A DNA stretch of 64,000 nucleotides from Pegoplata infirma (GCA_963921195.1 OY992537.1:92772736-92836735), one strand, 5' to 3'; counted from the stretch's first letter, positions 45,092-56,254 are shown. Notes: generated by a model not told the origin, from the letters alone. Numbers and translations: made by a program.

Positions 45092-47521
45092 CACAGAAAG
45101 AAATATTCAGAAAAACAATTGAGTAAACACTTGTTTAAATTTTTAAATAAGATTTGAGTAAATTTTTAATTGACGCAATTATGATGTTACTTCGTGTTTT
45201 GAGTTCGCATTTAGTTTATAGTTTTTTGTATATGGGGGTTTTCGTGTCAACTGACACAACTTTTGAAACCGATTTCTTCCGATCGGGATGACATTTGCAC
45301 CAAGGTTAGTCCTATTGGATAGTAGTTCAGACACAATTTTTCAACGATATCGGTCAAGGACTCTCTGAGTTAGAGGGGTCGAATTTTGACATTTTGGCCA
45401 AAGAGGTGTTTATTCTCATCCATGTTACTTCTTACCTATTGTTTTTAGCAAAATGTGTCCCAAATAGTTTAGATAGCTATTTTTTCAGTCTTTCGAAAAA
45501 AAAATTATAAAAAAATAAAAAAAAAATTTTTTTTTTTTTTTTCTTAAAAATCCAAAACTTTTTTGACTTTTTCCTCAAATTAGGCCCTTTTTTTTTGATT
45601 CAAAAGACAGCTTAGGTGATTTCCTTTAAGAGCTATGGAGTCGCTTAGTGGGATACGAGTGGGATATCTATGAAAATTTTTTTTTTTTTAACTTTGGAAC
45701 ACAAAAAACGGTTCTTCAATTTGCACTATTAGGCGTGGGATAGCTCACCAGTTTTTGATTTCGATCCGGGACACCCTCTAATTTTGATAGGTTCGAAAAA
45801 TAAAGCATGAGCCGAAAAATAAGGGCGGTGGGGTGGGGCCATATGGCTCCTCATCGGGATCAAAATTGGGCGTAAAGAGGTTAAAATCCTCAAAAAGCCC
45901 CACAACTGCCCTAGAACTGCCCATGGAGGGGTGCAATGTGAGACCGACCTTAATTAATTTTCTGCCCCAACATTTTTGTTGAATATGCCTAACCTTTATT
46001 TCCACTTCCTAAGGGGGCTCCCATACAAAATGACATTTTTATAAAATTTGCTCCTACCGCTCTTACTGTCCATAGGGTGTCCCTAGAGAAGTAAAATGTA
46101 TGACCGACCCCCAATATTTTTTCAACTCCAATATTTTCTCAGAATATACCTACCGTTTATTTTCAACTCTTAAGGGGGTCCCTATACGTTTTTTTTTTTA
46201 TTTTTATTAGTTTTTAAAAATACATGTTTTTATAATGTATGGGAGCCCCTTAGGGAGTGGAGATAGGGTGTTATTATGTTCGGACAAAATGTTGGTAACT
46301 AAAAAATAATGGGGGTTGGTCGTAATTTTTGCCTCTCTAGGAAGCACGGTAGGGGCGGTAGGATCTGGTTTAATAAAACAAATTTATATAAAAAAAAGAA
46401 ATGTATGGGGACCACCTTTAGGGTTAATGACACATTGTAGGTATGTTTGCAAAAAATGTTGGAATTAATAAAATAATGGAGGTCGGTTATACATTTGACA
46501 CTTTAGGGTAAGTTAGAATGGTAGGATCAAATTTTTTTAAAATGTTTTGTATGGGAGCCCCTTTAGGAAGTGGAAATAGGGGTAAGGTATGTTCAAGAAA
46601 AATGTTGGGGGGCAGAAAATTATTTGAGGTTCGTCTCACATTGCACCCCTTCAGGGGCGTTTCAGGGCAGTTTTGGGGCTTTTTGAGGATTTTTACCTCT
46701 TTACGCCCAACTTTGACCCCGATGAGGGGCCATATGGCACCACCCCACCACCCTCATTTTTTGGCTCGTGCTTCCTTTTTCGAACTTATAAAAATTAGAG
46801 GGTATCGCGGATCGAAATCGAAAACTGGTTAGCTCTTCCACGCCTAATAGTGCAAAGTGAAGAACCGTTTTGTGTGTTCCAAAGTTAAAAAAAAAAATTT
46901 TTCATAGATATCCCACTCGCATCCCACTAAGCGACTCCATAACTCTTAAAGGAAATCACCTAAGCTTTCTTTTGAATCAAAAAAAAAAGGGCCCAATTTG
47001 AGGAAAAATTCAAAAAAGTTTTTGATTTTTAAGAAAAAAATCAAAAAAACTTTTTTTATTTTTTTTTTATAATTTTTTTCGAAAGACTGAAGAAAAATCT
47101 ATCTAAACTATTTGGAACACATTTTGCTAAAAACAATAGGTAAGAAGTTACATGGATGAGAATAAACACCTCTTTGGCCAAAATGTCAAGTTTCGACCCC
47201 CTCTAACTCGGAGAGTCCTTGACCGATCTCGCTGAAAAATTGTGTCTAAACTACTATCCAATAGGACTAACCTTGGTGCAAATTTCATCCCGATCGGAAG
47301 ACATCGGTTTCAAAAGTTATGTCAGTTGACACGAAAACCCCCATATGTATATGAAAGTTTCCTATGTCTTTAAGACTTAAATATATTTGGTGAAGTTTGA
47401 AAAAACATTTTTTTTTGAAAGCGTTAAACTTTGTTAAAATTTTTACTGGTGCAAAATTGAGTAATTTTTTACTCAATAGTATTAAAAATTTACTCAAATT
47501 TTTTATTTTTTTTTTTCTTTG
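45092..47521. mobile_element. TA-flanked MITE (CACAGAAAGAAA terminus) split by a foldback element
   Basis: CACAGAAAGAAATATTC preceded by TA at 45090, and TTTTTTTCTTTG followed by TA at 47522. Removing the 2.1-kb foldback leaves about 310 bp containing TTGAGTAA/TTACTCAA motifs. The termini are only moderately alike, so the pairing is tentative. Confidence 0.5.
45231..47345. mobile_element. 2.1-kb near-perfect palindromic foldback element, TGTA-flanked
   Basis: The whole element is an inverted repeat centred near 46290: TATGGGGGTTTTCGTGTCAA at 45231 is mirrored at 47345, and matches such as CGATGAGG, GAAGTGGAAATA and CTTTGGCCAAAA extend through both arms. TGTA flanks both sides. The open frames on each arm are complementary images of each other and not genes. 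It is less AT-rich than its surroundings. Confidence 0.8.
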
Positions 47522-47695
47522 TATGGATATCATAGATCCATTTCTTCCTGAATTACGTCAACTAAACTTTGTCAAAAAAAATTGTAAAAATTTAATTTTT
47601 ACAGAACTTTTTGGTAATTTGCTATTAATTTAATAATAATAATAACGCCTTGCTTGGTGATGAGCTCCAAGCTACCTCATTGTGGGCATAGGCTA

Positions 47696-48240
47696 TCAAT
47701 AAGTTTTTTTCCATCGGGAACGTGAAACAGCTACAGTTGTAAGTTCTTGTAGATCTTTTAGCTTTCTATGTTGGAATTCAGGGAGTTTGTTAGCTTCTTC
47801 TAGTGTTGAACGACGCCATGTGTTTCGAGGACCACGTTGTCTGCTTCCTTGTGGATTGTAAACTAGTGCCCTTACGCAAATTTCATCACTAGGTTTTCTA
47901 AGGGTGTGACCAATCCATCCAAACTTTCTTCTACGTATTTCCACATTAATATTTGACATGTTTGAAATTCTTAACAGTTCTTCATTGGATACGATATTCG
48001 GCCAGTATATTTTAAGTATAGTGCGTAGGCAGCTATTTATAAAAACCTGAAGATTGTTCTTAATTGCTTCTGTTACAAGCCACTTCTCACTACCATATAG
48101 CAAGACAGACACTACGCAAGCCGAGAAAATGCGAAGTTTGGTGTTTTTGCTATACACATTCGATTTCCACACTTTTGTCAGGAGCGAGAAAGCACCTCTA
48201 GCTTTTTTGATTCTTGAGGAAACATCTAATGCGGCACCAC
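47696..48240 (-). pseudogene. LINE C-terminal fragment
   Basis: Encodes VWKSNVYSKNTKLRIFSACV and VSVLLYGSEKW, then WPNIVSNEELLRISN, RRRKFGWIGHTLRKP and RQRGPRNTWRR, the C-terminal region after the RT thumb common in LINEs of this kind. It ends near 47690, about 50 bases before the (TTA)n tail. Confidence 0.85.
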
Positions 48241-48678
48241 CATGCTTCCTAAATATTGAAATTCAGAAACTCGTTCTACTACTGCATTATCAATAAGGAG
48301 AGGTTGCCCTGATTCGACGTTAATTCTTAACTCCTTCGTCTTACTAGTATTGATTTTTAGTCCAACCTTTGCTGACTCAGTAACCAAATCATTCAACTTA
48401 TCCTGCATGTCCTTAAGCCTGTGTGATAATTTGCACTTGTCATCGGCGTAATCAAGGGATTCCAATCTATGAGCAGGAAAAAGCGGATTCCAAATGATAC
48501 CTCTTGGCTTTTCGGCTGTGGCACGTCTTCCTATTGCATCAATTACTACCAGAAATTGCAGAGGGGATAGCAAACATCCTTGTCTTACTCCAGATATTGT
48601 ACGGAAATAATCTGAGGCTTCACCGTTGTGTAAGACACAGCACTCAAATGTTTCATAACTTTTTCTGATGAGGCTAAT
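48226..48678 (-). pseudogene. LINE RT fragment: GVRQGCLLSP and YADD box
   Basis: Encodes a variant of the SGVRQGCLLSPLQF motif, then LESLDYADDKCKLSHRLKDM with the catalytic YADD box, KVGLKINTSKTKELRIN and EFQYLGSMV, all standard RT palm and thumb motifs. The normal leucine or isoleucine after YADD is replaced by lysine. The frame is lost just after YLGSMV. Confidence 0.88.
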
Positions 48679-48681
48679 AAT

Positions 48682-49060
48682 CTAATTTGGGACACCTATG
48701 TTATGAAGCTCAGCCCATATACATTCTCGATTTAAGGAGTCAAAAGCCTTTTCATAATCTACGAAGAGGAGGTATAGTGGGGAACGAAATTCAATGCTTT
48801 GTTCAATGATGACCCTTAGACTGTTTATTTGATCAGTGCAGGATTTTGATGGTCTAAACCCAGACTGTTCTGGTCTGAGCTGTGCATCGATTTGTGTAAT
48901 AACTCTTTCAAGTATTATTTTCATAAAGATTTTCATAATAACACTCAGTGTTGTAATGCCACGCCAGTTATTACAATTGGTTTTGTCTCCTTTTTTGAAT
49001 ATTTTAACAATGGCTCCTCTAAGCATATCATGTGGATATTTTTCGCTTTCCCATATTAAT
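48682..49060 (-). pseudogene. LINE RT fragment: fingers and palm (F-DYEKAFDS)
   Basis: Continues after the duplication: NWRGITTLSVIMKIFMKIIL, RPEQSGFRPSKSCTDQINSL and LYLLFVDYEKAFDSLNRE (the F.DYEKAFD motif with the first catalytic aspartate), ending GVPN and a TAG stop where other LINEs continue. The frame then resumes (IISLIRKSY). Confidence 0.85.
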
Positions 49061-49160
49061 GCCACGCCAGTTTTTACAATTGGTTTTGTCTCCTTTTTTG
49101 AATATTTTAACAATGGCTCCTCTAAGCATATCATGTGGATATTTTTCGCTTTCCCATATT
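48955..49160. repeat. 103-bp tandem duplication inside the LINE
   Basis: Copies 48955-49057 and 49058-49160 differ at only one or two positions. A 103-base unit is not a multiple of three, so it shifts the RT frame. Both copies contain TTGGTTTTGTCTCCTTTTTT and AGCATATCATGTGGATATTT. Confidence 0.93.
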
Positions 49161-49945
49161 TGGCCAAAGAGGGGGTATAATGTGTCCGCAAATAGTTCGG
49201 GGGCTGCTTTATAAATTTCGGACGGGATATTATCTGGACCAGCAGCTTTATCATTTTTTAACGATTTTATTGCATCTATTATTTCAGCTTTTGAAGGTTG
49301 GTTTGTTCTAATAGGGAGTATGTTCACATTGTCATGCCACGTTACACTTATTCCAGTTCTATTGATATTGAGAATTTCCATGAAATGTTCCTTCCATCTA
49401 CTAAGTTGCTCCTTTGTTGTGGTAAGTAACCTTCCTTGTTTATCCTTTATAGGCACTGTTGTTTCAAATTTACGACCAGAAAATTTTCTAGTAAGGTCGA
49501 ATAGCAGTTTCATATTGTGGTTTGCTGCAGCATCATTCGCGTGTTGTGCTTGAGTATCCATATATTCTCGTTTATCATCTCTAATTGCTCTTCTTACGGA
49601 TTTGTCAAAGTTATTATAACGTGTTTGTGCTTCTTTACGTTCCTTTGTATTAACTGATGAATTTATTTCGTTTTTTAATTGTGCACGCTCATCTATCATC
49701 TTCCACGTTTGTGTAGATATAAAATATTCTTTCTTCTTCCTGGTTTTGCCAAGATATTCGCTGCAGGTATCATTAATGGCACTTTTAATATTTTTCCAAG
49801 TTTGGTTGATGCTGTTTGTAGTTTCTGTACCGGAGAGTTTTGTACTAAGGAGTAAGCGAAATTCATTATTGTTTTGGGGGATCTGAAGCTTATCAGTATT
49901 AAACCTGCGACGGTTCTGTGTCCTGTGTTTGCTATTGGTAAAATA
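49028..49945 (-). pseudogene. LINE polyprotein fragment: linker and RT start
   Basis: About 300 codons, including DAIKSLKNDKAAGPDNIPSE, the conserved entry to the RT domain (K..KA.GPD.IP.E), then YPLFGQIWESEKYP and RGAIVKIFKKGDKTNC, the RT motif K.I.KKGD...NC.NWRGI. The frame is cut off just after WRGI because the next 103 bases repeat the preceding ones out of frame. The first codon is arbitrary (truncated element). Confidence 0.85.
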
Positions 49946-49950
49946 CAAAA

Positions 49951-50271
49951 ATTTTTACTATATTTTTTGCTAATTTTTTTTTTTTATTTTACATTAATTT
50001 TAGCAAAAATGTTGCTTGTTTTACCATTTTTTTGGTAATTTTACAAGGTTGATTTTTTACAAAAATAAAATGGTATTGTTGTAATTTAACCATTTTTTCC
50101 TTAATTTGTTTGCAATTATTAAATAGTTTTGCTAATATTACTAAAATTTTTTTAACGTCCAAAACTACATCTTTTTTTGCTATTTTTTTTTTTTTTTTTT
50201 GCTAGTCTTACAATATTTTTTTTTTTAGTTTTTTAATATTACTAAAATTTTTCAAAGTCCAAAACTACATC
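49951..50271. other. AT-rich sequence, probable MITE body
   Basis: Repeated TTTTTTGCTA, TTTTACAATATT and ACTAAAATTTTT phrases resemble the CACTAAAA MITE family, whose right terminus TTTTTTTTAGTG followed by TA appears at 51534-51545. The LINE and mini-me copies seem to have inserted into this MITE. Confidence 0.45.
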
Positions 50272-51494
50272 TTTTTATACCCTCCACTTACAAGGGAAGT
50301 CTCCCTGGTGTCACCCTCCGATCTTCATGAAATTTGGATATGTTGTTAAGAACGAAAATTAATTCGACACGTATTTTTTTTTAGCGGCCCAAACTCATTT
50401 TTAGGGGGTGTCGATTTGTATGGGGGGAAATTGACCTTTTTCAGTTTTTTACGATTTACGCCTATTTAAACAAAATTAATATTGGCATGTGTGATATCAG
50501 ATTAAAGGTATTAAAAATACCTATCTCGTGGTGCTAACCACGGGCCAAAGAAGTTAATATTTTTCGACTTATTAACAAAAATGTCCTAAAACTTTGGTAT
50601 TTTACTCAATATGACGAAAAGTAGTGCATGCTTGGACACGTTCTTAGCATACGTAGATAGGTTTTCCAAAGACCTTTCATTTGGGATGTAACATGACTAG
50701 GTTTCTTTGCATAATATAGGAGATAAACGAAAAAAACTAAAAAATGGCCTTGTCTTCCCCCCTCCTTTTTACCCCCTAAATATGAATTTGGGCCGCTAAA
50801 AAAAATACGTGTCCCTTTATTTTTTCTGATCTACAAAATAAAATCAATTCCATAAAGATCCGCGGGTGACACTAGGGAGACTTCCCTTGTTAGTGATAGA
50901 GGGTATACTTATATAAGTTTGTCATTCCGTTTGTAACTCATCAAAATATCGGTCTGGGACCCCATAAAGTATATATATTCATGATGCCCGATCGATTTTA
51001 AGACATTCTAGCGATGTCCGTCTGTCCGTCTGTCTGTCTGTCTGTGGAAAATGCTCTCGCGGACAAAATATTGCACAGACATGACTGAAACTTAACATAT
51101 ATATTGGAAGTTCTCCCGAGAAGTTTGGTATTGCATTTGAGCGATATCGGTTCAGCGGTTCAAAAGTTATGAACGCAAATGTAAGCACACCTCAAAAATG
51201 TCAGTACATTCAACATAACCTAAAAATACAAAATGCTTTAATTCGGCTTCTGGTTGACATATGTGAACATAATTGAACAAAAAATGGTATTTAAACAAGT
51301 ACGAACATATTTTTTGACAAAAAAAGAAAAAAATCGCGGATTTTTTTTTTAACAAAATTTTTTTTTGCGGAAATTTTTTTTTTTTTCAAAAGTAATTTCC
51401 TTTTAAATAAAGTTGTTTGCAATAATCTTTTTGAAATTGTGGAGGGTATTACTACATTCGGCAAGGCCGAATTTAACTTTTTTACTTGTTTTTC
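50272..51494 (+). mobile_element. mini-me element, split by a TTA-flanked insertion
   Basis: Begins TTTTTATACCCTCCACTTA, is interrupted at 50291-50889, and resumes GTGATAGAGGGTATAC, TTTGTCATTCCGTTTGTAAC, then GTCCGTCTGTCCGTCTGTCT ((GTCY)n) and ends CATTCGGCAAGGCCGAAT...ACTTGTTTTT. It matches 6624-7206 closely. Confidence 0.78.
50291..50889. mobile_element. 599-bp TTA-flanked element, CAAGGGAAGTCTCCCT terminus
   Basis: CAAGGGAAGTCTCCCTGGTG at the left and, inward from the right, CAAGGGAAGTCTCCCTAGTG; TTA on both sides. Inner TTTTAGGGGGT and CGGCCCAAACTCA phrases are mirrored. It shares the first nine terminal bases with 30927-32734, so the two are related families. No coding content. Confidence 0.85.
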
Positions 51495-51689
51495 CAAATT
51501 TTAACCATTTTTTTGCTACTTTTACAATATTTTTTTTTTAGTGTAAATAAAACTCTCCATTCCCAAAAATTTTACAATTTTTCGGAAAAAAATGTTTAAC
51601 AAAGCTGAATTTTCACAAGTTTATGCCGCCATTAAAAATTTATAAAAAAAAAACTTTCTTTCCAAATAAAATTATGATACAGTGTCTTA

Positions 51690-51952
51690 GTCCCAATTCA
51701 CAACAGGCAATTTTAATTGCGGCAATTTTTGTGTTTCTCTTTTGAACTTGCCGTATATGTTCACACACTGGCAATTCTGTTCGGCAATTCCAAAAAGGAA
51801 TGTGAAAATACTCTATAGAGTGAGAGTTGCGAATGAAAAAACAAAACGAATTGCCAGTACGAGCAAGTTTTTTCCCCTTTCCATTCCTTTTACCTCTCTC
51901 TCCAATAAACTAAGAATTGCGGCAATTAAAATTGCCCTGTATAAATTGGGAC
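51690..51952. mobile_element. 263-bp TTA-flanked MITE, GTCCCAATT terminus
   Basis: GTCCCAATTCACAACAGGCA and GTCCCAATTTATACAGGGCA (inward) are its ends, followed by AATTTTAATTGC in both. TTA flanks both sides. GGCAATT and AATTGCC motifs recur inside. The 81-codon frame inside runs past the right end and is not a gene. Confidence 0.85.
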
Positions 51953-52467
51953 TTAATAAGAAAAAAAATGGTTTAACAAAATTTTAATTTTTTATGATTG
52001 TTCTACAACAATTACATACATGGAAAAAGTTCCTTTTAATTGAGTTATAACTGTCTTCTGTGAATAGGTCCCTTAATTTTATTTAAACCGCACAACTCAG
52101 AACTTTTACTTTAAATAACAAATTAAATCAACTGTTAAAAAAACCTTTTTTTTTGTTTAAGAAAAACTAATTAAATGTTAACTTTAAGCAAACATTTTAA
52201 CTGATTACCAGATGTTTTTTATGGTGTGTGGTCTATCAAATAGGAAAATCATTAATTTGTTTCTGACGCCAAAAGAAATGTGGAAAAAGGAAATGTGTCA
52301 AAACAATCAATTTGTAGCAGAAGTTGTTATTGCAAGCGACACCACAAAGTCAAAGGAATCTTAAGAAAAAAGGGGCATAAATCTTTTAATATCCTACACA
52401 TAATTATTTAAAGAGTTTTTTTGTTTTGCTAAATGAGTAAATACTTCTGATGTGACATACTTAGTAT
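51953..52467. other. Intron sequence, nothing recognised
   Basis: AT-rich, with no bounded element or coding signal. Confidence 0.45.
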
Positions 52468-52551
52468 AGGTTGTTGGTCTTGTCGGGTAGATCACAAAAA
52501 TGCCCATTAAACTTGCCAGATACCCTCAAATTTTAGAGTTATTGTCAAAAA

Positions 52552-53394
52552 TAGGGTTTGCAATTAACCGCAGTTTTCCTTAACCGAGGTTACGGTTAAA
52601 TTTCAAGCGATTAACCGCGGTTAACGGTTAACCGCAATCTTTTAAAATTAATTTAAATTTAATTATTATTTCGATTAATAAAAATTTATAATGTAGACAG
52701 TGGAGGTTATAGCTTTTGGGTTTTGGTGGAAGAAAGTTATAAAAAAAGTATTATTTAAAAAAAAAAAAAAATAAAAAAGGATTTTGTATAGTCTTTAAGT
52801 TCCGAATTTTTATTAAGACAAAGGTTCAGTTGCTAAAAAAAATTTTCTATAGAATAAGTCCCAGATTCTAAGATTTTTTTCTATAGAAAAACTGAAATTT
52901 GTTCTGTAGAAAAAGTCTCAGATTCTAAAATATTCTTTCTAAAGAAGAAGTCTTAGATTCTGAGATATGTTTTAATAAAAACTTTTTCAGATTTTAATTA
53001 TTTGTTTAACGTTTCAGACACTAATTAATTTTTTTTATAGAAAATTATTCAGACTGAGGCATATTTTCTAAAGAAAAAATCTCTGATTTTGAGGCATATT
53101 TTCATTAGAAACTTTCTCAGAATCTAAGACATTTATTTTGCAGAAAAATTTTCTGATTCTGAAATACTTTTGCAGTAAAAAATTTTTAATATTCTGAGGC
53201 AATTTTAGTATTCATACTTTTTTTATTATTCCCTGTTCCGTTTTTCATTGTTTTTTCTAAAAAATACCTATTTTGTCATACAAATCTGATGTTAATTAAA
53301 TAAACCGTAACCGCAGGAATTTTAATGCGGTTACGGTTGCGGTTAAATAGTGCGGTTAACCGAGGTTACGGTTAAAACCGCATTGCAAACCCTA
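52552..53394. mobile_element. hAT-like non-autonomous transposon carrying a minisatellite
   Basis: Termini TAGGGTTTGCAAT / ATTGCAAACCCTA with an exact 8-bp target duplication GTCAAAAA (52544-52551 and 53395-53402). The 8-bp duplication and TAGGG-type end fit the hAT superfamily. Just inside both ends are clusters of GGTTAACCG / CGGTTAACC motifs, plausible subterminal sites. The middle (52830-53215) holds a degenerate TCTCAGATTCTGAGA minisatellite related to the large arrays. No transposase. Confidence 0.85.
52830..53215. repeat. Degenerate TCTCAGATTCT minisatellite inside the hAT-like element
   Basis: About ten diverged units with CTATAGAAAAA, TCTCAGATTCTAA and similar. It belongs to the same sequence family as 24060-27680 and 60050-61700 but is entirely contained in a mobile element. 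Confidence 0.8.
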
Positions 53395-54529
53395 GTCAAA
53401 AAAAAGTTTTTTGTGACTTTTCTCACTAAACCTTGTGTAATTCAGACAATTTTCAACCGATTTTAAATTTTTAAACTGTTTTGAATAGAAAAAGGATAGG
53501 GCTTTCCATGTGTGTGGATTGGTCAATACGTAAAAGAAAGATATCTATTGATTTTTTCTATAAAACCAAATTTTTTTGCTATTTTTTGAAAATTTTTCGA
53601 GTTTATCGATTTTTTTCTGCTATAGTTCGTTTAAAAACCTTTATATTTATGAGCGTTTTTTTAAAAATAATTTAATTCTAAATACGATAAGCTTTATCCT
53701 GAAAAAATCGAATAATAATTGAGAGAGTTGTGATAATTTTTCTAAAAAAGAAAATTAAGATTTTGCAGGAAATCGCCGTTCAGATAACCCAGGCAAAAAA
53801 ATTAATTTATCATAAATGGTCATGTACAATATTTTTAAAGGTTTTTGGCGCGCTGAATCCAAATCTGGCCTATAAATTGCTCTATCTTGTCAGGTTTTTG
53901 AGATATTTAACATAAATTGATTTATCAAAAACTTAATAAGATAGCGCAATTTCAAGGTCAAATTCGAATTAAGGAGGTCAAAAACCTTTAAAATAATGAT
54001 ACGCGACCTCTCAGTATGTTCGTTTATTTTTTTTTGCCTGGGTTATCCACACGGCAATTTCATGCAATATCTTAATTTCCTTTTTTAGAAAAATTATCAC
54101 AACTCTGTCAATTATTATCCGATTTTTTCGGCATAAATCTCGTCGTATTCACAATTAAATTTTCTTTAAGAATACGTTTATAAATATAAAGGTTGTTGAA
54201 CAAACTATAGCAGAAAAAAATCGATAAACTCAAAAAATTTTCAAAAAGTATCAACAAAATTAGATATTATTGAAAAAATCAATACATATCTTTCTTATAT
54301 GTATCGACCAATTCACACACATAAAAATCCCTATCCTTCTTCTATCCAAAACAGTTGAAAAATTGAAAATCGGTTGAAAAATGTTAAAGTTACACGTGGT
54401 TTAGTGAGAAAAGTAAAAAAAGAAAAGTTTTTTGACAATAACTTTAAAATTTGAGGGTGTCTGGCAGATTTTTTTGACGAGACCTACAACCTTAACTACC
54501 TCATTTTGAAAGTATATTCGATTTTGATT

Positions 54530-56118
54530 TTTTGTCTCGTTAAAGAAAAACATGTGTCCCGTGAATTTTTGAGTAAGTTGCGTTTTTAATTTTTTTTTAA
54601 TTTTTCAAAAACTGGGCTTAGGAGGCGTGGTCAAATATTGGAAAAATGGTTACATTTATTTCGAGTTGCCGTGTTTAAATATTCATCCAATTTAAATGGA
54701 ATGAACCACAATCACAAAAATGTAAATTCTTGTATAGTTTTGTTGAGCTAGCGATTATTTTTTTTTTTTTTTTTTAATTTTCAGAACCCTTTCTGAAATT
54801 TCTCATTTCTTAAAAAACTAAATTTATCAAAAAATCCCGCCACTTTAAAAAAAAAAATCTTTTTTAAAGTTTAGATGTTTGTCTATCCACACAAAAAAAA
54901 TTAGACATGCGTTTTTCTTTTTTTTTCAAGAAAATCCCATTTGAATATTCAATTTCATAACAATTTTGTAATTTGCTTGTATTTTTATACCCTCTAGTGA
55001 TAGAGGGTATATATAAGTTTGTCATTCCATTTGTAACACCTCGAAATATTGGTCTAAGACCCCATAAATTATATATATTCATGATCCGCGATCGATTTTA
55101 AGACTATCTAGCGATGTCCGTCCGTCCGTCTGTCTGTTGAAAACAAGCTTACTTTTAAAGACTTTAGGAAGGCTCCTGAAGTTTGGCATATATGTTGTGC
55201 ATTTACCTGGTCAGGTTGGTATTGCAATCCAGCAACATCGGTCCAGTAGTTCAAAAGTTATGAGCAAAAGACTGAATTTCGGCAACATTTTTTCATGAAT
55301 TTACGAGATAAAATTCACGGTAACTTTCGAACGACAATTCTGAGAGAGCTGAAGTGTGGCATATATATTTTTCGTTCGTCTGTCCCCGTTTGTTTGAATT
55401 TCAACAAACTGGGACGTCTGAATTTCAGATTGGTTTCCCCAAAAATTCACGTGTTGAAAACCCCGAGTTTAAAAAAAAAACAAGCTTTAAAAACTATTAT
55501 ATGCCACAAAATTACTTTACAGAGTATTTTTGTCACTCAGAAATATTTTTACGCTTAAAAAAAAAAAGAATTTACACTCGAAAAAAATTTTACACTCAAA
55601 AAAAATTAGTAAAATATTTTTTTTTTTACAAAAATTACAAAAAAAAGTTTTTTACTCAAAATAAAATATTTCTAATCAAAATTGTTAATTTTTTTACATT
55701 AAAAAATTTACTATCCTTTAAAAAGGAAATTGTGGAGGGTATTCATAGATTCGGCCAACTCGAATTTAACTTTTATACTTGTCTTGTTTAAACGTTGCGA
55801 ATGGGTATTATTAATTGCATAAATATTACTCATACGCTATATTGAAACAAGAAAATACAAGCAAAATTATTAAATTTTTATGAAATTTTAAATTCAAATA
55901 CGATTTTCTCGAAAAAAGCGAAAAACACATGTCCGATTTTTTTTTATGTGGATCGACAAACGTCTAAACTTTAAAAAAGAAAAAAAATGGGCGGATTTTT
56001 GATAAATTGCCTTTTTTAAAAATGGAAAATTTCAGAACGGGTATGAAAACTTCCACAAAAACTAATTTTTAATTGATAGCCCATACAAAACTACACAAGA
56101 ACGTAAATTTTTGAGATT
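54530..56118. mobile_element. Palindromic element (GGCATTCCACAC family), copy split by mini-me
   Basis: Left arm 54545-54977 (CATGTGTCCCGTGAATTT, GGCTTAGGAGGCGTGGTCAA, GTTTAGATGTTTGTCTATCC) mirrors right arm 55787-56118 (GACAAACGTCTAAACTT, TTTCAGAACGGGT, CAAGAACGTAAATTTTTGAG). The mini-me at 54982-55784 sits near the hairpin apex. The right terminus is missing, cut off near 56120. It is the same family as 29467-32825. Confidence 0.7.
54982..55784 (+). mobile_element. mini-me element, variant subfamily
   Basis: TTTTTATACCCTCTAGTGAT, GGGTATATATAAG, TTTGTCATTCCATTTGTAAC, GTCCGTCCGTCTGTCTG and a 3' end GATTCGGCCAACTCGAATTT...ACTTGTC. The middle differs from the copies at 6624 and 50272 but matches the fragment at 34797-35094, so two subfamilies are present. 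The 145-codon frame inside is not a gene. Confidence 0.72.
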
Positions 56119-56254
56119 GTGGCTGTAGGACGGAGTAATTAAAAAACTTCTTAAATTTGTCTTTCCAGCGGTGGTTTTGAATTTTGTTTAGTTTAGTTCG
56201 CGTGCATGAACTGAAGAACTTCTCTTCTTTAAAAGCATCAACAGACAAGCCAAC

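Larger units (their letters stand above)
47625..49950 (-). mobile_element. LINE (non-LTR retrotransposon), 5'-truncated and inactivated
   Basis: Reading right to left, the fragments encode a linker between endonuclease and RT, a reverse transcriptase and a C-terminal region, ending in a (TTA)n tail at 47631-47646. The RT frame is broken by a 103-bp tandem duplication, a TAG stop near 48680 and a frameshift near 48230. The 5' end stops near 49950 without the endonuclease. The C-terminal pattern (WP..VSNEELLRIS...R+..WIGH.LRKP) is common in LINE proteins; I cannot name the clade with certainty. Confidence 0.85.
52468..54492. mobile_element. Foldback element, AGGTTGTnGGTCT terminus, interrupted by a hAT-like insertion
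   Basis: The left arm (52468-52551 and 53395-53900) is mirrored by 53990-54492: TTTAGTGAGAAAAG / CTTTTCTCACTAAA, CTATAGTTCGTT, ATAACCCAGGC / GCCTGGGTTAT. The ends AGGTTGTTGGTC and GACCTACAACCT are inverted. Subtracting the hAT-like insertion it is about 1.2 kb and almost wholly palindromic. Small frames in the arms are artefacts. Confidence 0.7.

Noticed and set aside
45778..46832. Similar small proteins on opposite strands (MGSSRAVV..., MVGSNFFKM...)
   Set aside because: They come from the two arms of the same palindrome, hence the resemblance; no start context or domain.
48836..49553. Plus-strand frames inside the LINE
   Set aside because: The minus strand carries recognisable RT motifs; the plus-strand frames have none and repeat the 103-bp duplication.
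55354..55791. 145-codon plus-strand open frame
   Set aside because: It lies wholly within a mini-me element and reads through its poly-A-rich body; composition is K/F/N-rich by base bias.
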